Source: Bacteroidota bacterium
Lineage (GTDB): Bacteria; Bacteroidota; Bacteroidia; Bacteroidales; Paludibacteraceae
DNA length: 5,374 nucleotides
Assembly: GCA_021804525.1 (NCBI GenBank)
Contig: JAJZHJ010000123.1
Location: forward strand, 1-5,374
Reading direction: 5' to 3'
Both the position numbers and the translations under genes were made by a program. This document shows positions 1 through 5,374 of this stretch, in pieces. Position 1 is the first letter of the stretch. The number at the start of each line of letters is the position of its first letter. Under the pieces are notes generated by a model, which was not told the DNA's origin, ran no database searches, and saw only the letters and a program-made list of their open reading frames with translations.

Positions 1-423
1 TTAATGCCTTCGACAAGTGCTATCGGGAATCATATCATGTACGACTATTTGAGTCTGGAAACACCTTACTACGACTGCAATGGAGTATTAAATGGTTCGG
101 CATTTATTGATAGTTGTTCGGAATGTGCCGGTGGAACAACAGGGATCACTCCTATTCTGTCAAAAGGAGGTTGTCAAACAGCAATTGTTACTGTTAACGA
201 TCAAATTAACGCCATCGTTTATCCAAATCCTTTTACAGATTCTTTCAACTTGAAATGCGATGATCAGGTCAAGTACAAAATTTATTCTACGACAGGAGTT
301 GAAATTGAAGAAGGCACGACAAATGGAAAAATCGTTTTAGGATCAGATTTAAGAATGGGAATTTACTTTCTGAAGATATTTAGCTATAAATCAGCTAAAT
401 GTTTTAAACTGATAAAAGACTAG
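1..423 (+). CDS. 3' end of a T9SS-exported protein, probably a PL4-like rhamnogalacturonan lyase (5' partial)
   Basis: Only the last 140 codons are in the window. The frame is open at base 1 (TTA before the first ATG), so the ATG at position 4 is an internal Met and the gene begins upstream. Reading from that Met, residues 9-19 (GNHIMYDYLSLE region) resemble the end of the C-terminal beta-sandwich domain of family PL4 rhamnogalacturonan lyases, which typically finish in a YDYLRLE-like strand. Residues 24-48 form a Cys-rich DCNG...GTTG linker seen in T9SS cargo proteins. Residues about 69-139 are a type A sorting domain: a YPNPF motif at 73-77, a KIYSTTG strand at 92-98, a MGIYFLKI strand, and a basic end at KLIKD. 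The protein should be carried across the outer membrane by T9SS, with the domain removed or used as anchor. The sorting domain is clear. The enzyme identity rests on about a dozen residues and could be another lyase or a carbohydrate-binding module. Confidence 0.85.
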   Translation, partial: LMPSTSAIGNHIMYDYLSLETPYYDCNGVLNGSAFIDSCSECAGGTTGITPILSKGGCQTAIVTVNDQINAIVYPNPFTDSFNLKCDDQVKYKIYSTTGVEIEEGTTNGKIVLGSDLRMGIYFLKIFSYKSAKCFKLIKD

Positions 424-742
424 TTAATCACATATTTGTTCATTAGTAAGGATGTAACAAAAAAACGAGAAATCAAAACCAAGAAAAAAATATTGGTGTT
501 TCGATTTTAGGAGTCAAGACAATATCTTAAAATAAAATCACAGGGAAAACACCAATTGAAGAAATGAACATCCAAAACAACGTTTAAGCTATCATTTTAG
601 TTGTTAGTACATTTATATTCAAACAACAAGAGCTACTACTGGGCTTTTGCCAGAAATAAACATGGAACTCTAATTTTAATTTGTAAGTCAAAATATTCTT
701 ATAGTGGAGTACAATATAAATTACATCAAATAAAGCATATAG
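424..742. other. AT-rich intergenic region, no gene seen; likely holds the promoter of the downstream operon
   Basis: I see no convincing coding sequence or RNA gene in these 319 bases. There is no clear intrinsic terminator on the plus strand after the stop at 421-423. The Bacteroidota promoter consensus (-33 TTTG, about 19-21 bases, -7 TAnnTTTG) has no perfect match. The closest pairings are TTTA at 583-586 with TACATTTA at 608-615 (21-base spacer, one mismatch in each box), and an isolated TTAATTTG at 676-683 without a suitably spaced -33 box. A nested inverted repeat at 492-556 is listed separately. A small imperfect hairpin (CTGG/CCAG arms) lies at 639-653. Because the following three genes are closely packed, their common promoter is expected here, but I cannot place it. 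Confidence 0.6.
492..556. repeat. Nested inverted repeat (imperfect hairpin or cruciform) in the intergenic region
   Basis: Three collinear pairs of arms nest inside each other. The outer arms are 10 bp and perfect: ATTGGTGTTT at 492-501 with AAACACCAAT at 547-556. The middle arms are 7 bp and perfect: GATTTTA at 503-509 with TAAAATC at 533-539. The inner arms are 4 bp: AAGA at 516-519 with TCTT at 525-528, with a 5-base loop. One base separates the outer and middle arms on the left and seven on the right. On the plus strand no T-run follows. On the minus strand the outer arm is followed after one base by seven Ts (484-490), terminator-like, although the structure is longer than a standard terminator. 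It could be an RNA fold, a protein-binding site, or chance in AT-rich DNA. Confidence 0.5.
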
Positions 743-2386
743 ATGAATTTAAATAAATTACATATTACAGAGGCCGTAAAACACTTAGTTTTTTTAAGTA
801 TTCTAGTATTAACAAGTAACTCTCTGTTTGCCAGCAATTATTTTGTTGCTCCTAATGGCAACGATACAACCGGCACGGGAACAATTAATGCACCATATGC
901 AACAATTATGAAAGCCAATCAATATGTCTTGCCGGGTGATACTGTATTTCTTCGTGGTGGAGTTTATCAAATGACGGACGCTCAGATTAACTGTTATTAT
1001 AGCATTTGGGCGTATATGAACTATATGGATAAAAGCGGGACTTCTTCTAAATATATTTGCTACTGGGCATACCGTGATGAAAAACCAATTATTGATATGT
1101 CGAATGTAAAGCCTGCTGGTTACCGAATTATTGTTTTTTATATAAGAGGCTCGTACCTGCATTTCAAAGGACTCCAGATTATCGGCACACAGGTAACCAT
1201 TACCACTCATACGCAGTCAGAATGTTTCCGCAATGAAGGGGGAAACTATAATATTTACGAACAATGCTCTATGCACGACGGTATGGCCATCGGTTTTTAT
1301 CTGACTAGGGGGATGCACAATCTTGTGCTCAATTGCGATGCTTATAACAACTGGGATAATGTATCGGAAAATCAAAAAGGTGGAAATGTAGACGGGTTTG
1401 GATGTCACCCTGTAAGCAGCGGAAGCGTAGGGAATGTTTTTCGGGGGTGCCGTGCGTGGTTTAACAGTGATGATGGTTACGATTGCATTAATGCGTATGC
1501 ACCTGTTGTTTTTGATCATTGCTGGGCGTTCTATAACGGATATTCCACTTCATTTGAAAGCCTTGGGGACGGCAATGGCTTCAAAGCTGGTGGTTACGGA
1601 CAGGCGCCTGTTGTTTCTAAGCTTCCCAACCCAATTCCATCGCACACTGTCGAATTTTGTTTGGCTTACGGGAATAAAGCTAACGGAATTTATGCTAACC
1701 ACCATGTACAGGCCGGAGATCATTTCTATAACAATACATCCTATCACAATGGAATCAATTACAATATGCTGAGTCAGAAAATTACTAAAAGCCCAATAAC
1801 AGGAAATGACACTACGCTTGATTGCCCAGGCTTTAATCATGTGTTGCACAATAATCTCTCTTTCAGATATGGTACACAGACCGAAGTAGTCAATATGGGA
1901 ACCTGCGTGAATACGTACAATTCTTTTTCTCCCAATTCCGGAGTGACTGTAACTGCAGACGATTTTTTAAGTGTGGATGCATCATTATTGATTGCACCAC
2001 GTCAGGCTGATGGTAGCCTGCCTGATATCAACTTTCTAAAACTGAAAGAAGGAAGCGATCTGATTGATAAAGGCATGGATTTGGGATTTTCATACAATGG
2101 AACTGCTCCCGATCTTGGCGCTTTCGAATCAGATTATAGTACCACGGCAGTCCCTCAAATAATTTCTCAAAAATCATTATTTTTCCCAAATCCTGTATTT
2201 AACATGCTAAATTTCAGTTTGACAATGAAAAAGGTACAAATCTACAATATGACAGGAGAATTGATGTTGACAGCCAAAAATACAAATCAAATGAATGTTT
2301 CGAATCTAAAAGAAGGTGTTTATCTAATGCAATATGCGCAGTCTGACGCAAAACACGGCACGATTAAATTTGTCAAAACGAAATAG
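743..2386 (+). CDS. Secreted right-handed beta-helix polysaccharide lyase, family PL9-like (pectate or rhamnogalacturonan lyase), with T9SS sorting domain
   Basis: Predicted to cleave galacturonate-containing pectin chains by calcium-assisted beta-elimination outside the cell. Residues 1-30 are a Sec signal peptide (hydrophobic core about 14-24, likely cut after LFA at 28-30). The mature protein opens with YFVAPNGND (33-41), a common start for beta-helix enzymes; AxxPGDTVFLRGGVY follows near 58-75. The beta-helix runs to about 400 with Asn-rich turns (NCDAYNN, YNNTSYHNG). The PL9 active-site pattern is present: D217 in VDGFG, D243, D244 and D247 in NSDDGYD, and K281 in NGFKAGG. Their order and spacing match the calcium-binding Asp residues and catalytic Lys of Dickeya Pel9A as I recall them. 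Residues 436-462 carry the SDLIDKG...APDLGAFE ending of many helix proteins. Residues 478-547 are a type A T9SS domain (FFPNP at 480-484). PL9 contains both pectate lyases and rhamnogalacturonan-I lyases; the sequence alone does not decide. Twelve Cys residues lie in the mature protein. The gene is complete and likely the first of an operon. Confidence 0.88.
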   Translation: MNLNKLHITEAVKHLVFLSILVLTSNSLFASNYFVAPNGNDTTGTGTINAPYATIMKANQYVLPGDTVFLRGGVYQMTDAQINCYYSIWAYMNYMDKSGTSSKYICYWAYRDEKPIIDMSNVKPAGYRIIVFYIRGSYLHFKGLQIIGTQVTITTHTQSECFRNEGGNYNIYEQCSMHDGMAIGFYLTRGMHNLVLNCDAYNNWDNVSENQKGGNVDGFGCHPVSSGSVGNVFRGCRAWFNSDDGYDCINAYAPVVFDHCWAFYNGYSTSFESLGDGNGFKAGGYGQAPVVSKLPNPIPSHTVEFCLAYGNKANGIYANHHVQAGDHFYNNTSYHNGINYNMLSQKITKSPITGNDTTLDCPGFNHVLHNNLSFRYGTQTEVVNMGTCVNTYNSFSPNSGVTVTADDFLSVDASLLIAPRQADGSLPDINFLKLKEGSDLIDKGMDLGFSYNGTAPDLGAFESDYSTTAVPQIISQKSLFFPNPVFNMLNFSLTMKKVQIYNMTGELMLTAKNTNQMNVSNLKEGVYLMQYAQSDAKHGTIKFVKTK

Positions 2387-2419
2387 TAGGTATAATATCA
2401 AATAATCACATTAACCAAA

Positions 2420-5101
2420 ATGGAGAAAAAAAAATTCATAGCTCTACTTTTTGTAATTAGCATCATTTTTGGATTTAAAACAGAGAAAACAAAAGCATCA
2501 ATAATAAGCAGTGAATCTATCGTTTATCATGTCCCTACTTCAGTACATACAAGCTATAACTTAAACACCGGTTGGAAATTCTTCTTTGGTGACCCCACTG
2601 GAGCATCACTACCCGGATTTAATGATTCGGCGTGGACTAACGTCAGCCTTCCCCATACATGGAACGATATCGATACTTATCGATCATTCATCAGTCATAG
2701 TGGTGGCGACCAAAGTGAAAAGTTATTTGGAATAGGCTGGTATCGAAAACACTTCACATTACCCCAAAAAGCAAAGGGGCGAAAAATCTTTCTTGAGTTT
2801 GATGGCATGAGGCAAGCTGGTCAATTTTTCCTTAACGGTAAGTTAATTGGCAGTTATGAAAATGGGATTACAGCAGTAGGATTTGACATCACAAATAGTG
2901 TCAAATTTGAAGGTCAGGATAACATTTTAGCAGTCAAGGTAGATAACAGACAAGATTATAAGGAAAAAAACACAAATACCCCATTTGAATGGAATACAAA
3001 AGATTTTAATCCTAATTTCGGAGGACTTAATCGGAATGCCAAATTAATTATAACGGACAAGATTTATCAAACTCTCCCTCTTTATGAAAATCTAAAAACG
3101 ACAGGAATCTACATTTATCCATCAAACTTTGATATCAATAATAAAACCTGTGATGTAAATATCGAATCACAAGTACGCAATGAATCAGGAGATCAACAGT
3201 CCATTACATTGTCAGTAGTAATTGTGAATAAGGAAGGTCATATCTGCGCCAAATTGCAAGGGAATACATCTGATTTGGTAGATGGTGAAACAGAAATATT
3301 TACCGCAAACGGACAATTATCAAATGCAAAATTTTGGAGTCCTCAGTCACCAAATCTTTACAATGTGTATTGCATCCTCACTGTAAATAACAAGATCGTT
3401 GATGTACAGAAAGTTAAAACAGGATTTCGTGAAACCCAATTTAAGGGAGGCGTTGGCACTGGAGGGGTCTATCTCAATGGAAAATTCATTTGGCTTACCG
3501 GCTATGCCCAACGGGCAGCTAATGATTGGCCTGGATTGGGAGGAGCCTATCCTGACTGGATGCATGATTTTACCATGTCACTCGTACGTGAAAGCAATGG
3601 CAATTTTATCCGTTGGATGCACGTTGCCCCCCAACGGGCAGATGTGGCGGCATGCGATAAATATGGTATAGTTGAAATATGCCCTGCAGGGGATAAGGAA
3701 ATGGATGTACAAGGGCGACAATGGGATCAACGCATTGAGGTCATGCGTACCACAATGATTTCTTACCGTAATAATCCAAGTATATTCTTTTGGGAGGCAG
3801 GGAATACCGTTTTAACGCCGCAACAGATGGAACAGATGGTAGCACTTAGAAAACAATGGGATCCTCACGGAGGACGTGTCATTGGAACCCGAGATAATGA
3901 TCTAGCAGAAGCCAACAAAGCGTTAACTCCCATATGTGAATGGTATGGGGTTATGATAGGTCAAGCACCCCAAACCGACAAGATCACAGGAGATGAAATT
4001 TTTCGAGGCTATAGCATTGCCCGTCGCAATAAGGCTCCTCTGATCGAAGAAGAAGATTTTCGCGATGAAGCTGGTCGTAATATCTGGGATGCCTACTCTC
4101 CTCCACATTTTGGATTCAAACCTCGTGAAGGCGACACATATCATTGGGACTCCGAAACATTTTGCCTCGCTGCAGCCACACGATATGAGAGTTACATGCT
4201 CAACCGGATAGATAATTCTGACTCTGCACATTCAAAATGGTCAGGCTATGCTTCCATCTATTTCACTGATGCAGATGCCGACGGTCGCCAAGATAGTAGT
4301 TATGTGTTGCGTGTTAGTGGTAAGGTTGACGGTGTACGCCTGCCGAAATCATTGTTTTATGTTTCACGGGTGATGCAAAATACACAACCTGATATACATA
4401 TAATAGGACATTGGAATTACCCGCCAAACACTGTAAAAACTGTCTATACAGCCGCAAATCATTGTGATTCGGTGGAATTATTTATTAACGGGAAATTAGT
4501 AGGCGTGGCCAATAAACCGTGTAATTTTGTAGATCACTTTAATGGGAACAATAAAGATTTTGGCAACACCGGCTACATTTATGCTTTTCCATCCATTCAA
4601 TATAAGGCAGGTATCATTAAAGCAATAGGTATAACTAACGGTAAAATTGTTACCCGGGATGAAATAAAAACTGCAGACAAACCCAAAGCCATCAGACTCA
4701 CAGTTCATATGGGAGCAAACGGATTGCAAGCAGACGGAAGCGACGTAGCTTTAATCGACTTCGAGATTGTAGATGCAAAAGGGAGACGCTGTCCAACTGA
4801 TGAGGCGAAGGTTGATTTTCAAATTACAGGACCAGCTATATGGAGGGGAGGTTTTAATGCTTCAAGGCTCAACAGCACCAATAATCTTTATCTTTATACG
4901 GAATGTGGCATTAATCGAGTAGCTATTCGTTCAACTCTCACTTCAGGTATCATTACAGTAACAGCCAAACGGAAAGGTCTTATTAGCGCTACCGCAAAAA
5001 TTGAATCAAAATCTGTGAATATTGTCAACGGTCTGACCCCAATTATGCCGCAAAGATTGAATGCTCTCAAGAAAATTACCTTTGTCACTGAACAAAAATG
5101 A
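2420..5101 (+). CDS. Glycoside hydrolase family 2 enzyme (beta-galactosidase-like) with DUF4982-like and C-terminal Ig-like domains; variant acid/base motif
   Basis: Expected to remove a beta-linked sugar, plausibly galactose, from pectin side chains, probably in the periplasm. Residues 1 to about 26 are a Sec signal peptide (core 6-19, cut near TKA) without a lipobox Cys; there is no T9SS domain. Domains in order: sugar-binding jelly roll about 46-213 (GWKFFFGD, LPHTWND, GIGWYRKHF, NFGGLNRNAKL); Ig-like sandwich about 217-338 (FWSPQSPNLYNV, KTGFRE); TIM barrel about 340-600; DUF4982-like domain about 660-740 (NHCDSVELFINGKLVG); Ig-like GH2 C-terminal domain about 755-865 (ADGSDVALIDFEIVDAKG, TECGINRVAIRSTL). 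The nucleophile should be a Glu in PLIEEED (E543-E545, best alignment E545). The acid/base site, normally GNE, reads WEAGNT: T463 replaces Glu and E459 lies four residues earlier. At 893 residues it has the usual length for multidomain GH2 enzymes. It starts 33 bases after the lyase gene, so co-transcription is likely. GH2 assignment is firm; the substrate is inferred from neighbours. Confidence 0.9.
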   Translation: MEKKKFIALLFVISIIFGFKTEKTKASIISSESIVYHVPTSVHTSYNLNTGWKFFFGDPTGASLPGFNDSAWTNVSLPHTWNDIDTYRSFISHSGGDQSEKLFGIGWYRKHFTLPQKAKGRKIFLEFDGMRQAGQFFLNGKLIGSYENGITAVGFDITNSVKFEGQDNILAVKVDNRQDYKEKNTNTPFEWNTKDFNPNFGGLNRNAKLIITDKIYQTLPLYENLKTTGIYIYPSNFDINNKTCDVNIESQVRNESGDQQSITLSVVIVNKEGHICAKLQGNTSDLVDGETEIFTANGQLSNAKFWSPQSPNLYNVYCILTVNNKIVDVQKVKTGFRETQFKGGVGTGGVYLNGKFIWLTGYAQRAANDWPGLGGAYPDWMHDFTMSLVRESNGNFIRWMHVAPQRADVAACDKYGIVEICPAGDKEMDVQGRQWDQRIEVMRTTMISYRNNPSIFFWEAGNTVLTPQQMEQMVALRKQWDPHGGRVIGTRDNDLAEANKALTPICEWYGVMIGQAPQTDKITGDEIFRGYSIARRNKAPLIEEEDFRDEAGRNIWDAYSPPHFGFKPREGDTYHWDSETFCLAAATRYESYMLNRIDNSDSAHSKWSGYASIYFTDADADGRQDSSYVLRVSGKVDGVRLPKSLFYVSRVMQNTQPDIHIIGHWNYPPNTVKTVYTAANHCDSVELFINGKLVGVANKPCNFVDHFNGNNKDFGNTGYIYAFPSIQYKAGIIKAIGITNGKIVTRDEIKTADKPKAIRLTVHMGANGLQADGSDVALIDFEIVDAKGRRCPTDEAKVDFQITGPAIWRGGFNASRLNSTNNLYLYTECGINRVAIRSTLTSGIITVTAKRKGLISATAKIESKSVNIVNGLTPIMPQRLNALKKITFVTEQK
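5098..5101 (+). other. ATGA start/stop overlap between the GH2 and GH28-like genes
   Basis: The ATG of the downstream gene (5098-5100) overlaps the TGA stop of the GH2 gene (5099-5101). No clear Shine-Dalgarno site precedes it; the leader reads CACTGAACAAAA. Translational coupling by ribosome re-initiation is therefore likely. This junction is the strongest evidence in the window that the two genes are one transcription unit. Confidence 0.8.
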
Positions 5102-5374
5102 AAAGAGCATTTTTATTGTTGAGTGTATTAGCTATTTTTTTATCAGCCAAATCTGCTGATTATGTAATTACTGACTACGGCATTAAAACTGATAGCACTA
5201 AAGTGAATACAACAGCTATCCAATCGGTTATTGACAAGGCCGAGTCCGATGGAGGCGGAACCATTGTCATTCCAAAAGGCGTGTATCTTTCCGGGGCACT
5301 CTTCTTTAAACCGAACACAAAACTTAAATTAATGGAAGGTGCAGAATTGAAGGGATCTGACAATATCAATGATT
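5098..5374 (+). CDS. N-terminal part of a GH28 polygalacturonase-like beta-helix protein (3' partial, runs off the window)
   Basis: The frame from ATG 5098 stays open to the window end, giving 92 codons. Residues 1 to about 20 are a Sec signal peptide (MKRAFLLLSVLAIFLSAKSA) with no lipobox Cys. The mature start, DYVITDYGIKTDSTKVNTTA, followed by IQSVIDKAESDGGGTIVIPK and then GVYLSGALFFKPNTKLKLME, is the classic N-terminal cap and first coils of family GH28 polygalacturonases: the xxYGAxxDGxxxNTxAIQxAID pattern, then GGGTVxxPxGxYxxGxLxLKSN. GH28 enzymes hydrolyse alpha-1,4-galacturonan or rhamnogalacturonan backbones by inversion. The catalytic Asp motifs (NTD, DD, and a later His) lie beyond the window, so activity and exo/endo mode cannot be judged. 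Only an N-terminal fragment is seen; a related pectate-lyase-superfamily helix protein is the main alternative. In this context it would degrade galacturonate-containing oligosaccharides in the periplasm. Confidence 0.85.
   Translation, partial: MKRAFLLLSVLAIFLSAKSADYVITDYGIKTDSTKVNTTAIQSVIDKAESDGGGTIVIPKGVYLSGALFFKPNTKLKLMEGAELKGSDNIND

Noticed and set aside
4..423. ATG at position 4 as a true start of a small 139-residue protein
   Set aside because: The frame is open to the window edge, and the sequence begins mid-domain with no signal peptide although it ends in a T9SS export domain. It is an internal Met of a longer gene.
639..653. Small hairpin CTGG-GCTTTTG-CCAG as a terminator
   Set aside because: The stem is only four base pairs plus one bulged pair, has no T-run after it, and lies over 200 bases past the preceding stop codon.
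583..683. Promoter candidates upstream of the lyase (TTTA 583-586 with TACATTTA 608-615; TTAATTTG 676-683)
   Set aside because: Each has mismatches to the Bacteroidota consensus or lacks a -33 partner, and such matches are expected by chance in AT-rich DNA. Not called as a promoter feature.
809..1519. Two minus-strand open frames (809-1210 and 1217-1519) inside the lyase gene
   Set aside because: They lie antisense to a well-supported enzyme gene with intact motifs and show no recognisable domain.
3507..3641. Direct repeat CCCAACGGGCAG at 3507-3518 and 3630-3641
   Set aside because: Both copies are in the same frame of the GH2 gene and encode QRA in different conserved contexts. It is only 12 bp with no other repeat features, so chance codon reuse is the simplest reading.
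3399..3671. Plus-strand open frame of 90 codons within the GH2 gene
   Set aside because: It is an alternate frame across the conserved GH2 barrel, with no domain signature of its own.
5175..5369. Minus-strand open frame at the window end
   Set aside because: It is antisense to the conserved GH28 N-terminal sequence, which explains this stretch better.

Overview
The window looks like part of a pectin-degradation locus from a Bacteroidota (Bacteroidetes) bacterium. The DNA is AT-rich. Two of the encoded proteins end in the PNP-type C-terminal domain that directs export by the type IX secretion system (T9SS). Start codons have AT-rich leaders without strong Shine-Dalgarno sites. All four recognisable genes are on the plus strand and all appear to be carbohydrate-active enzymes. 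T9SS sorting domains argue against a typical gut Bacteroides and fit an environmental, plant-biomass-degrading Bacteroidota better, but genus cannot be fixed from this window.

Layout: (1) positions 1-423 hold the 3' end of a secreted protein whose last catalytic-side residues (IMYDYLSLE) resemble the C-terminal end of a family PL4-like rhamnogalacturonan lyase, followed by a Cys-rich DCNG linker and a T9SS domain. (2) 424-742 is a 319-bp AT-rich gap with no gene. It contains a nested inverted repeat (492-556) and only weak promoter-like matches. (3) 743-2386 is a complete secreted right-handed beta-helix lyase of the PL9 type, with the presumed catalytic Lys and calcium-binding Asp residues intact and a T9SS domain. 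(4) 2420-5101 is a complete family GH2 enzyme with a Sec signal peptide but no T9SS domain. Its usual GNE acid/base motif reads GNT. (5) From 5098 to the window end runs the first 92 codons of a GH28 polygalacturonase-like protein, overlapping the GH2 stop codon in an ATGA junction.

Genes 3-5 are tightly spaced (a 33-bp gap, then a 4-bp overlap) and are probably one operon. Inferred division of labour: the T9SS-exported lyases cut pectin or rhamnogalacturonan-I outside the cell or on its surface. The Sec-exported GH2 and GH28 enzymes then trim imported oligosaccharides in the periplasm, removing side-chain sugars and galacturonic acid. The PL9 + GH2 + GH28 combination matches what is known of rhamnogalacturonan-I utilisation loci in Bacteroidota. 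No SusC/SusD pair, regulator, tRNA, mobile element or CRISPR array is visible here.
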